Shown: piece after piece, positions 1 to 7,507 of the stretch
How the letters are laid out: each line of letters begins with the position of its first letter
How positions within the stretch are numbered: the first letter of the stretch is position 1
NCBI GenBank assembly: GCA_016180605.1
Contig: JACPAW010000013.1
Coordinates: 1 to 11,914 of the forward strand
Reading direction: 5' to 3'
Length of the DNA: 11,914 nt
Source of the DNA: Candidatus Omnitrophota bacterium
GTDB lineage: Bacteria > Omnitrophota > Gorgyraeia > Aquiviventales > Aquiviventaceae
Notes under the pieces: generated by a model
The model's database searches: none
The model's input: only the letters and a program-made list of their open reading frames with translations
What the model was told of the DNA's origin: nothing
Program-made: the position numbers and the translations under genes

Positions 1-2
1 GA

Positions 3-2519
3 GGAGCTTCCTGCAGCCTGGACATCCTCGGAGAACAAGTGCTCAGCGAGGAGGAAGCCGATCGTTATGCCGCACAGTGCCGGACTTTGCTGCAGCAATC
101 CTTGAAAGCCTATGCTGGGAAGCTCCAGACGAACCTCTCCGTTAAGCCATCCGCTCTCACGGCCCGATTCGATCCGATTAGCCCATCCCAAAGTGTGGAA
201 CGTGCCGCCAAGAGGCTCCTGCCTTTATGCCATATCGCGCAGGAGTATTCTGCCCTCATCACTCTCGATGCAGAACAGGCTCTTTTGCGCGATTTGACTT
301 TGCAATTGGCTCAGCGCCTGCTGCTTCACCCGGATTATGACTCTCGGCATGCGAGCCTTGGCATTGTGATTCAAGCTTATCTGCGCGATGCGCAAGCCAC
401 GGTGGAAAATTTATTGCAGTGGCTGGCAAGCCATGAACGCAGCCTGCACGTCCGCTTGGTCAAAGGAGCCTACTGGGACCATGAAGTGGCCTATGCGCGT
501 CAGTGCCACTGGCCAGTTCCTGTCCATGAAGGGAAAGCGCTTACCGATGCTGCGTTTGAGCGGCTTACCGAGCGGCTTCTTGGTGCGGGACCATTCGTAA
601 CAACAGCCGTCGCTTCCCATAATGTGCGTTCCATTGCCCATGCCATGGCGGTTGCCGAAGCCTTGAAGCTTCCCAAAGAGCAGGTGGAGTTTCAGTTGTT
701 ATATGGCATGGCGGATACCTTGTTGGCTGCGATTGTCAGCATGGGTTACCCGGTGCGCGTCTATACGCCGATTGGTGAGCTGGTTCCCGGCATGGCTTAT
801 CTGGTGCGTCGGATTCTGGAAAACACGGCCAACGAATCCTTTTTACGGCAGGATTTCCTTGGAAAAGGCACAGTGGACGAATGGATAAAAAAGCCATCCG
901 TTGCCCAAGAACCCTCTCCAGCTGCTTCCATCCAAACAGAACAGTGGGGAGAACCTTTGCTGAATCCCGCAGATGAAACGCAGCGCCGCCGTTTTGCTAA
1001 AGCAATCTCAACAGCGCTGTCTTCCACCAGCCGTCGTCACCCGTTGCTGCTTGGCGATGGAGAAGTGCAGACGGCGCAGGCCGTACCGGTCTCTAATCCG
1101 GCCCACTTGGATCAAACGCTCGGGGAAATTTGCCTGGCCACTGCTGCCGAAGCCCAACGCGCTGTAGAATTGGCCACTCAGGCTCAAAAAACATGGTCCA
1201 ATACTGCAGTAGCAGAGCGGGTTCGTTGTTTGCGGCAAGCAGCCCATATTTTACGCAGCCAGCGTCAGGAATTGACGGCCTTGGAAGTATTAGAAGTCGG
1301 AAAGACTTGGCGTGAAGCCGACGTGGATGTCGTAGAGGCGATTGAATATCTGGAGTATTACAGCCAGCAGATGCTGGATCTAGCGCAAGGAAAGCCCGTT
1401 TTGGAATTGCCTGGAGAGCGCAACTTCTACCGTTACACTTCACGGGGAGTATCGGTTGTCATCTCGCCGTGGAATTTTCCAGCTGCCATTCTGACGGGTA
1501 TGGCCTGCGCTGCTCTGGTATCGGGAAGCGCGGTCATTCTAAAGCCTGCCGGCCGATCCATGCTGACTGCATTGAGAGTCACGCGCATTCTTCGCGAAGC
1601 AGGAATCCCCCCCTCCGTGGTGCAATGCCTTCCAGGGCAAGGGCAAACCATTGGGGAAATGCTCGTTCGCGATCCGCGCACCCACGTGGTCTTGTTCACC
1701 GGTTCCAAAGCGGTTGGGCTCTCGATCCTCGAAGCCTGTCGTTCCATTGCCAGCGGCCAGCGTTTTATTAAGCAGGTCGTTGCCGAAATGGGCGGTAAAA
1801 ACGCGATATTTGTCGATGCCGATGCCGATTTGGATAGTGCCATCCTTGGCATTTTGCGCTCGGCCTTCAGTTATGGAGGACAGAAATGCTCCGCCGCCTC
1901 GCGGCTGATCCTGCACGAAGCGATTTATGACCGGCTTCTGAGACGTCTGATTGGAGCCACAGACCGCTTGGTGGTAGGCGATCCTGCGGATGCATCAACA
2001 GACATGGGGCCCCTCATTGAGCAATCGGCAAAACAGCGGCTGGTCGAGGCACGGGAATATGCCCGGAAGATTGCCAAGGTTGTCTATGAATACCCGGAAT
2101 CGCGTTTGCCTGGCGATGGCCATTTCTTCGGCCCTTGCATCGTTACCGACGTTGCCCCTTATGATAAACTTGCACAGGAGGAGTTGTTTGGGCCGCTGCT
2201 GGTGGTGTTCCGCGTGCGCCACATCAAGGAAGCCTTGGCACTGGCTAACGATACGGATTACGCGCTGACAGGAGGCATTTACACGCGGACGTTTAGCCAT
2301 ATGGAGAAGGCTTTGCGCGAATGGGACGTCGGCAATTTCTACATTAACCGTCCGATTACCGGGGCCATGGTGGGAAGGCAGCCCTTTGGAGGGCATCGTT
2401 TATCCGGGCTGGGAACCAAAGCAGGAGGGCCGGATTATTTGCTGCAGCTTTTGATTCCAAAAACGATCTGCACCGACACGACACGCTACGGAATTCCATT
2501 GGAAGGAGACATGCAATGA
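3..2519 (+). CDS. putA: Bifunctional proline dehydrogenase / L-glutamate-gamma-semialdehyde dehydrogenase (PutA), 5'-truncated by window edge
   Basis: Two-step proline catabolism enzyme: an FAD-dependent proline dehydrogenase domain makes pyrroline-5-carboxylate, and an NAD-dependent aldehyde dehydrogenase domain converts it to glutamate. The frame is open to the left edge. The residues before the GTG at 39 (SLDILGEQ) match the conserved PutA strand that leads into LSEEEAD, so that GTG is internal. PRODH motifs: RLVKGAYWD (from 453), EFQLLYGMAD, and the substrate-binding YLVRRILENT run. ALDH motifs: SPWNFP, FTGS, EMGGKN with the general-base Glu codon at 1785, and GQKCSA with the catalytic Cys codon at 1887; the 34-residue Glu-to-Cys spacing is typical. 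About 838 residues are visible; family members without a DNA-binding domain are near 1,000, so roughly 150 N-terminal residues are missing. Whether it has a ribbon-helix-helix repressor domain cannot be seen. Its stop overlaps the next gene by 4 bp (ATGA). Confidence 0.95.
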   Translation, partial: GASCSLDILGEQVLSEEEADRYAAQCRTLLQQSLKAYAGKLQTNLSVKPSALTARFDPISPSQSVERAAKRLLPLCHIAQEYSALITLDAEQALLRDLTLQLAQRLLLHPDYDSRHASLGIVIQAYLRDAQATVENLLQWLASHERSLHVRLVKGAYWDHEVAYARQCHWPVPVHEGKALTDAAFERLTERLLGAGPFVTTAVASHNVRSIAHAMAVAEALKLPKEQVEFQLLYGMADTLLAAIVSMGYPVRVYTPIGELVPGMAYLVRRILENTANESFLRQDFLGKGTVDEWIKKPSVAQEPSPAASIQTEQWGEPLLNPADETQRRRFAKAISTALSSTSRRHPLLLGDGEVQTAQAVPVSNPAHLDQTLGEICLATAAEAQRAVELATQAQKTWSNTAVAERVRCLRQAAHILRSQRQELTALEVLEVGKTWREADVDVVEAIEYLEYYSQQMLDLAQGKPVLELPGERNFYRYTSRGVSVVISPWNFPAAILTGMACAALVSGSAVILKPAGRSMLTALRVTRILREAGIPPSVVQCLPGQGQTIGEMLVRDPRTHVVLFTGSKAVGLSILEACRSIASGQRFIKQVVAEMGGKNAIFVDADADLDSAILGILRSAFSYGGQKCSAASRLILHEAIYDRLLRRLIGATDRLVVGDPADASTDMGPLIEQSAKQRLVEAREYARKIAKVVYEYPESRLPGDGHFFGPCIVTDVAPYDKLAQEELFGPLLVVFRVRHIKEALALANDTDYALTGGIYTRTFSHMEKALREWDVGNFYINRPITGAMVGRQPFGGHRLSGLGTKAGGPDYLLQLLIPKTICTDTTRYGIPLEGDMQ
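2501..2508 (+). promoter_or_regulatory. Shine-Dalgarno site of the thioredoxin gene, inside putA
   Basis: GGAAGGAG lies 7 nt ahead of the ATG at 2516, still within the putA coding sequence. It supports translation from 2516 (or the adjacent ATG at 2519) and co-expression with putA. Confidence 0.6.
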
Positions 2520-3238
2520 TGAGTCAGCGACGAAGTAACTGTATGTTCGGGTGGATATTTGTCATTCTGATTGGTTTCTTCTCAAGAGGGGCCATGGCCG
2601 ATGAAATTCCGGAAGAGCGCATTCGATTGACAGACGGCGCTGAGTTTTCTGGTTCCATTGTGGATCGGAGCAGCCAGTATATGGTCATTCTGGTCCCGCG
2701 CTCAAAAATCGCGACCGTAGATGGAAAGGCTCTGCCTCCTCCGGTTGTCGAGGGCTCGGAAGCCCCCGATTTTAACGTCGTCGACCTTCAGGATCGAAAA
2801 CACACGATCAAGGAGAGCCAAGGACAAACAACCCTGCTTCAATTCTGGGCCAGCTGGTGTCCTTACTGCCGGACAGATGTTGCGCTTATGAAATCGATGG
2901 CGCAACAGTATGAAGAAAAAGGCTTGCGGATTCTGAGTATTGCCATCGATGATCACGTGGATACGTTGCGGCAGTTTGTGGAAAAAGAAGGAATTGCTTA
3001 CTCTGTTATTGCGGCTTCTGCGCAGAAAGGCTACAAGCCTCAAGACCTTTCCAATCTTTACGAGGCACGGGGAGTGCCGAATTATTTCCTAATTGATCCC
3101 TCCGGAGTCATTCGCCACGTGCACTACGGGGCAGCCACGCCCCAGGCAACGGAAGAAGAACAACCGGATTCGCAAGAAAGCTTGGAAGAAGCGCTGGCCC
3201 GTTTGATGAAACCTGAGGAAACGACCAAGTCCCCTTAG
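2516..3238 (+). CDS. Exported TlpA/ResA-family thiol-disulfide protein with N-terminal beta-type mini-domain
   Basis: A 240-residue periplasmic thioredoxin-fold protein. Residues 1-28 form a signal peptide (basic start, hydrophobic WIFVILIGFF, AMA-type cleavage site before DEIPE). Residues about 34-70 (IRLTDGAEFSGSIVDRS onward) look like a small beta-rich SH3/LSm-like module of the kind 'ligand-dG-x-x-G-x-I-v'. The TlpA/ResA/AhpC-TSA domain follows from about 78 (EGSEAPDFNVVDLQ), with the redox motif WCPYC (Cys115, Cys118) and the cis-proline loop ARGVPNYFLID. The acidic C-terminal tail is probably disordered. Members of this family reduce or shuffle disulfides in the envelope, for example in cytochrome c maturation; the partner here is unknown. 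The 4-bp overlap with putA suggests one operon, though the functions have no obvious link. Its stop overlaps the stop of the convergent helicase gene. Confidence 0.88.
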   Translation: MMSQRRSNCMFGWIFVILIGFFSRGAMADEIPEERIRLTDGAEFSGSIVDRSSQYMVILVPRSKIATVDGKALPPPVVEGSEAPDFNVVDLQDRKHTIKESQGQTTLLQFWASWCPYCRTDVALMKSMAQQYEEKGLRILSIAIDDHVDTLRQFVEKEGIAYSVIAASAQKGYKPQDLSNLYEARGVPNYFLIDPSGVIRHVHYGAATPQATEEEQPDSQESLEEALARLMKPEETTKSP

Positions 3239-5193
3239 CCCAGTCGCAATTGGGCTTCGGCATCTACGACGTCCCGATTGATCCGCTCCAAAGCTTTCTT
3301 CGCATTTCCCCGCAGGGTTAAGTCTCCCTGAGGAATCTCGGAGAGCTGCCGTAAAAGCTGTATGGTCATACGTAAGTAGCGTACGATTTCCCCCTCATCC
3401 GCATCGCAGTATCGCGTCAGCTTTTCAAAAGGGCAACGTGCCATCCAGGCTTCCACCGCGTGGGATAAGTGGAAAAAGGGCGTTTTGGTTTTGGGATGGA
3501 TGTGGAAACGAAGCTCTGCCTGGTGGATTCGAGAAAGCGGCTTGCGGCACAGCTCAGAGAGCCGCTTGGTTAAGTGATGCGACTTGCCAGCCGCTGTTCC
3601 AGGACGCGGTTCATATACGACGGCCGTCATCAGTGCGGCCAAGGATATCGCATCCAGGGTAGCCAGGTTATAGTGCGAGTAGAGCTCGGCGATGAGCAGC
3701 TCATAGCCGTAGATCCAAGAAGCGAATTCTCCTTTGGCAGTCAAGCCCTCCGAGGTCAAATATCCCAATGCCTTCAGCAAATCCAGTTTTTGCTGCATTC
3801 CCTCCAACCCTTTTCGAAGCTGATCGCCGCTTGTTTGAAACGCATAAAGCGTCTTCGGAAAGAATTCCAGCAGTCCTTTTCCATGCTCCCGGTACAAATT
3901 AAGCAACGTGGCATAGCTGGTGTTGAAGCGGCTACGCACCGGTTCGGGATTGCCGTTTAGAAGGTTTTGGACTTCCGGGAAAGAAACGTGTTGCGGGTTG
4001 ATCCGCAGATAGACAAACCCAGCTTCATCCATTCCTCGCCGGCCGGCTCGTCCGGACATCTGGAGAAACTCGCGCCGCTTCAGCAGTTCGAACCCGCCTC
4101 CGGAACGCTTCTTTAAAGTATCCAATACAACACTGCGCGCTGGCATATTGATGCCCAAGGCGAAAGTTTCTGTCGTGACGATCATTTTCATAAGACGGCT
4201 GGTGAAGCAGCGTTCGATGACCTCTTTTAAAGTAGGAAGCATGCCGGCATGGTGGAATCCCACCCCCCGTTCTATCAGAGGCCGTAGTGCTGCTGCCGAA
4301 CGATCCTGGCGGACTTGAAACCGCCCACAGAGATCGTCATAAATCCGGAGCAATTCGGCGCGCTCTTCGGGGTTGGTAAGAGGCGTGGAAGACATCTCCC
4401 AAGCCAAATCCTCCGCGCGGCGCCTTCCGAAAGTGAAATAGATGCAGGGAAGCTGCTGCTGCTCGCGCAGCTCATGGACGAGGGCATCCAGGCGGTTGGG
4501 CTTAAGGGCATGGCGCCTGCCATGAGAATAGGATCGCCAGCGCCTGGCATCCTCGGAGAATCGGTAGCCCACTCGCTTGAGTTCCTGAAGATCATCGAGA
4601 AAAACATTCTGGCATTGAAAGGTGAAGGAAAGCGGAACCGGCCGCTGCGTTTCCTGGACGACCGCAACCGGCTGCTGATGGACAAAGCGAATCCACTGGG
4701 CAAATTCCTCGACGTTAGGAATGGTGGCACTCAGGCAGAGCAACCGGATGTGAGCGGGGGTAAACAAAATCGCTTCTTCCCAAACCGTGCCGCGTTCCGG
4801 ATTATCCAGATAGTGCACCTCATCGAAGATGACCCAGGCATAGGAGGAAAGCCGCTGGGGGTCTTCGAGCAGGGTATTGCGGTAAATCTCGGTCGTCATG
4901 ATGACCAAGGGCGCCGTCGCATGGATGGTGACGTCTCCCGTCAGGATTCCGACGGCATTTGGGTAACGTTGCGAGAAGTCGCGGAATTTTTGATTGCTCA
5001 GGGCCTTGATGGGAGAGGTATAGATGACGCGTTGCCCCTGCGATAAGCTTTTTTCGATCACGTAATCGGCAAGGACGGTTTTTCCAGAGCCGGTGGGTGC
5101 TGCAACCAATAGCGATGTTCCGCGTTCGATGTGCTCAATGGCCTGCTTCTGGAAAGAATCGTACGCAAAAGGATGAATGGGTCCCTGAATCAT
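3235..5193 (-). CDS. SKI2-like DEVH-box RNA helicase (Mtr4/DSHCT-related, short bacterial type)
   Basis: Superfamily II ATP-dependent helicase, probably acting on RNA in the cytoplasm. Counted from the ATG at 5193 (652 residues): Walker A APTGSGKT at about 32-39, motif Ia TSPIKALSNQK, DEVH box at about 124-127, motif III SAT at about 155-157, FHHAGMLP, ALGINMPA, and motif VI QMSGRAGRRG. The C-terminal part (EGEIVRYLRMTIQLLRQL) resembles the DSHCT helical domain of Mtr4/Ski2. At about 650 residues it lacks the insertion (arch) domain of the roughly 1,000-residue eukaryotic enzymes. An upstream in-frame ATG at 5214 would add MDAIIYA but would overlap the start codon of the divergent gene, so I prefer 5193. 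No clear Shine-Dalgarno precedes either start. The stop (3235-3237) overlaps that of the plus-strand thioredoxin gene. Confidence 0.93.
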   Translation of the reverse strand: MIQGPIHPFAYDSFQKQAIEHIERGTSLLVAAPTGSGKTVLADYVIEKSLSQGQRVIYTSPIKALSNQKFRDFSQRYPNAVGILTGDVTIHATAPLVIMTTEIYRNTLLEDPQRLSSYAWVIFDEVHYLDNPERGTVWEEAILFTPAHIRLLCLSATIPNVEEFAQWIRFVHQQPVAVVQETQRPVPLSFTFQCQNVFLDDLQELKRVGYRFSEDARRWRSYSHGRRHALKPNRLDALVHELREQQQLPCIYFTFGRRRAEDLAWEMSSTPLTNPEERAELLRIYDDLCGRFQVRQDRSAAALRPLIERGVGFHHAGMLPTLKEVIERCFTSRLMKMIVTTETFALGINMPARSVVLDTLKKRSGGGFELLKRREFLQMSGRAGRRGMDEAGFVYLRINPQHVSFPEVQNLLNGNPEPVRSRFNTSYATLLNLYREHGKGLLEFFPKTLYAFQTSGDQLRKGLEGMQQKLDLLKALGYLTSEGLTAKGEFASWIYGYELLIAELYSHYNLATLDAISLAALMTAVVYEPRPGTAAGKSHHLTKRLSELCRKPLSRIHQAELRFHIHPKTKTPFFHLSHAVEAWMARCPFEKLTRYCDADEGEIVRYLRMTIQLLRQLSEIPQGDLTLRGNAKKALERINRDVVDAEAQLRLG

Positions 5194-5197
5194 TGCG

Positions 5198-5206
5198 TAT
5201 ATAATA
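5198..5206. promoter_or_regulatory. AT-rich -10-like element between divergent starts
   Basis: The only AT-rich patch between the two divergent genes. On the plus strand it reads TATAAT (5200-5205), 7 nt before the ATG at 5213; on the minus strand TATTAT/TATATA lies just before the helicase ATG at 5193. If these are real -10 boxes, both transcripts would start at or next to their start codons (leaderless). I see no convincing -35 hexamer for either, so this is a weak call. Confidence 0.3.
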
Positions 5207-5212
5207 GCATCC

Positions 5213-7507
5213 ATGGTGCGACAACGAAGCCCTCTTATCCTCTATGCTTTCCTGACCCTCATGAGTTCTCCTCCAGCGGCTGTCCAGGCGGCAAATCCTT
5301 GTGTCGTGCGGGCCAACGTTCCCTGGACGGATTGTGGCATTTGGGTCAAAAAAGGCGAAACGATTCGATTCAAGGCACGTGGCAAGATCCATGCGGTGGG
5401 ATTGCAGACCTGGGACTGGTTGGCAGGGAGGGCTGTCGACCGGGAAGTCAGTCCGCAAGGAACATACGCCTGGCCTAGGACTTATCTTGGTCAAGATCAT
5501 CATTTTCCTCTGCCTGCCATTGAGAAGGGTCCTTTTCCTGCTTTTTGTTTGATCGGCAAAGTCACAGGCGACCAGAAGATCTTTTATGTCGGTCTTGAAA
5601 ACCAGATCGTGGCCCAAGCTTCGGGAAAGCTATTACTGGGTATTAATGACGATCATTTTGAAGACAATGGCGGAGCTTTTGAAGTAACCGTTAATGAAGC
5701 GGCACCCGGAGCTGTTGCTGCTCCTTGGAGTGCTCTTGTTCCCCCGGATATGCCCGAGATTTCAGCTCAGGAAAACCCAGACAAACAACCCATTGCCGCT
5801 GCGCGCGTGTTGTTGATTTATGTGGATGGTTTGCGGCTGGATGTGCTTTTGGAAATGGCATCGGGCGGCTTCCTGCCGAATCTGAAGCGCGTTTTCCTTG
5901 ATAGAGGTCTTTTAGTGCCCAACGCCTTTAGCGTGTTTCCCTCGAATACTTTGATTGCCAACGGAGCTCTTTTTACCGGACGCTTTCCGGATCGAACGGG
6001 AATCAAATCACAGAATCAATTTGAGCGTGCTACCTTGAAGCCAATCGTGCAATTCAGCCGTTGGCTGCCGGATGGGTTTTTCCCGCAGCCCCATACTCGC
6101 GTGATTAACTTACTCGATAAATACGCGCCGGAAAATACGCATGGGTTTTTAATAAAGCGCGGAGTTCCCACGATGGCTACCTATCTGGGTAAATCCTTTC
6201 GATGGACCACCTTGCCGATTGCCCCCTTGAATCCTCCGCCGCAATGGTTTCACCGGGCCATCAACACGATCGGCCCTCTGAAATGGACCTCCAATCTTCC
6301 TTGGCGCTTGGATACCGTGAATGCCCAATATGCGGTGGAAGAGCTAATCGGCGATCCGGATGCACGGGTCATTGCGGTATGGTTCCCGATGCTAGATAAA
6401 GTCAGCCATCACAGCCTGCGCGGCCAGTTTGGGGCCGCGCGCAGGGAATTAGCTCTCGTCGATCGCTATCTCGGGCGCATCTTGCAGCGGCTCAAGCAGG
6501 TCGGTTGGGAATCATCGACTTATTTAATTTTGCTTTCAGACCACGGCCATATGGGTGGCAAGGAAGGGGTCAATCAGATTTGCAATTTGCCCAGAGACTG
6601 GGGCCATCAGGTGCTTGGCTGCAACGCCAAGGTCGTCGGACAAGAGTGGCTGCATCCTGGCATTGACCCATCCCGCATCCTCTTTTTCGACAACCAGGGC
6701 TCCGGGCAAGCCAAGCTATTTTTGCCTTATGGCTCTTATTGGCGGGGTGCTTGGCGCCGCAACCGCCTTTACGAGTTAACGCATTATTATTTGCGACCCT
6801 CCCAGCGGTCCGTGAATTTGCTGGAGTCGCTGGCGAATTTCCATCCCCCCCATTGGAATGGCGATGGGCCAAAGCCCGTCGATTTGATCCTGGTTAAATT
6901 GGATGAGGAAAGAACGTTGGTTTACCGCGGGCCCTCGAACCAGGCCATCATTTACCGCACGAAAGGGAACGATTCGCAAGAGTACTACCGCTATGAGCCG
7001 GTTCAACAACTCTGGCAGTCCGAGGATGGTTCTATCGAATTCCGAATGCCGCAACCTGGCGTTGATCCGCTGGGCTACTTAAAAGACCCTCATTTTTTGC
7101 AGGCTACAGGAGGAAAACAGTGGCTGAAGGAAGCGCATTTGGCGAATGAGTGGCTTCATGCCACTTTCAAAACCCGCTATCCGGATGCGGTGGTGTTGAT
7201 GGCAAAATTCTTCGCTTGGAGTCCACCCTTGAAGGACCTAGCTTCTTTAAGAGACCCGGATCTTTTAGTGACTGCCTCCGAAGGCTGGTCGTTCCGTTCG
7301 GATAATGAGCTAGGAACGGACCATGGCTATCCGCTGGCTGACTCCATGCGCATCACCCTGAGTTTAAGCGGGCCCAATATCGCGCATGGGGCCTTACAGA
7401 ATCCCCAGCGCATCGTGGATATCTTGCCAACCGTCCTTCAGATGGTGGGTAAGCAGTACGATACCGGGCAAATGGATGGAGAGCTTATTGCGGGGATCTA
7501 TGAGTAG
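5213..7507 (+). CDS. Secreted alkaline-phosphatase-superfamily phosphodiesterase (NPP-like) with N-terminal PA-IL-lectin-like domain
   Basis: A 764-residue exported hydrolase. Residues 1-26 form a signal peptide (LILYAFLTLMSSPP, then AVQA before NPC). Residues about 30-160 resemble the PA-IL (LecA) galactose-lectin fold: DCGIWVKKGETIRFKARG, FCLIGKV, FYVGLENQ, and LLLGINDDHFEDNGGAF, where the lectin calcium/sugar site lies. The catalytic domain from about 196 shows the two-zinc site of type I phosphodiesterases/nucleotide pyrophosphatases: Asp205 (YVDG), nucleophile Thr246 (FPSNT), Asp395 and His399 (LDKVSH), Asp443 and His444 (SDHGH), and His704 (GTDHGYP). The full metal set argues for an active enzyme hydrolysing phosphomonoesters or diesters; the substrate cannot be read from sequence. 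The ATG at 5213 overlaps the alternative helicase ATG (CATG), and no Shine-Dalgarno is evident. It overlaps the next gene by 8 bp. Confidence 0.9.
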   Translation: MVRQRSPLILYAFLTLMSSPPAAVQAANPCVVRANVPWTDCGIWVKKGETIRFKARGKIHAVGLQTWDWLAGRAVDREVSPQGTYAWPRTYLGQDHHFPLPAIEKGPFPAFCLIGKVTGDQKIFYVGLENQIVAQASGKLLLGINDDHFEDNGGAFEVTVNEAAPGAVAAPWSALVPPDMPEISAQENPDKQPIAAARVLLIYVDGLRLDVLLEMASGGFLPNLKRVFLDRGLLVPNAFSVFPSNTLIANGALFTGRFPDRTGIKSQNQFERATLKPIVQFSRWLPDGFFPQPHTRVINLLDKYAPENTHGFLIKRGVPTMATYLGKSFRWTTLPIAPLNPPPQWFHRAINTIGPLKWTSNLPWRLDTVNAQYAVEELIGDPDARVIAVWFPMLDKVSHHSLRGQFGAARRELALVDRYLGRILQRLKQVGWESSTYLILLSDHGHMGGKEGVNQICNLPRDWGHQVLGCNAKVVGQEWLHPGIDPSRILFFDNQGSGQAKLFLPYGSYWRGAWRRNRLYELTHYYLRPSQRSVNLLESLANFHPPHWNGDGPKPVDLILVKLDEERTLVYRGPSNQAIIYRTKGNDSQEYYRYEPVQQLWQSEDGSIEFRMPQPGVDPLGYLKDPHFLQATGGKQWLKEAHLANEWLHATFKTRYPDAVVLMAKFFAWSPPLKDLASLRDPDLLVTASEGWSFRSDNELGTDHGYPLADSMRITLSLSGPNIAHGALQNPQRIVDILPTVLQMVGKQYDTGQMDGELIAGIYE

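Noticed and set aside
39..41. GTG at 39 as the true start of the proline-catabolism gene
   Set aside because: The frame continues upstream to the window edge with conserved PutA sequence (SLDILGEQ), and the proline dehydrogenase domain would be truncated at its start.
3237..3256. AGCCCA/TGGGCT hairpin at the convergent gene ends as a bidirectional terminator
   Set aside because: The stem has only 6 bp, an 8-nt loop and no T-tract on either strand.
4315..5046. A 243-codon open frame on the plus strand opposite the helicase gene
   Set aside because: It is fully antisense to strongly conserved helicase motifs, its product has no recognisable motif, and it has no signal for translation; it is a shadow of GC-rich codon use.
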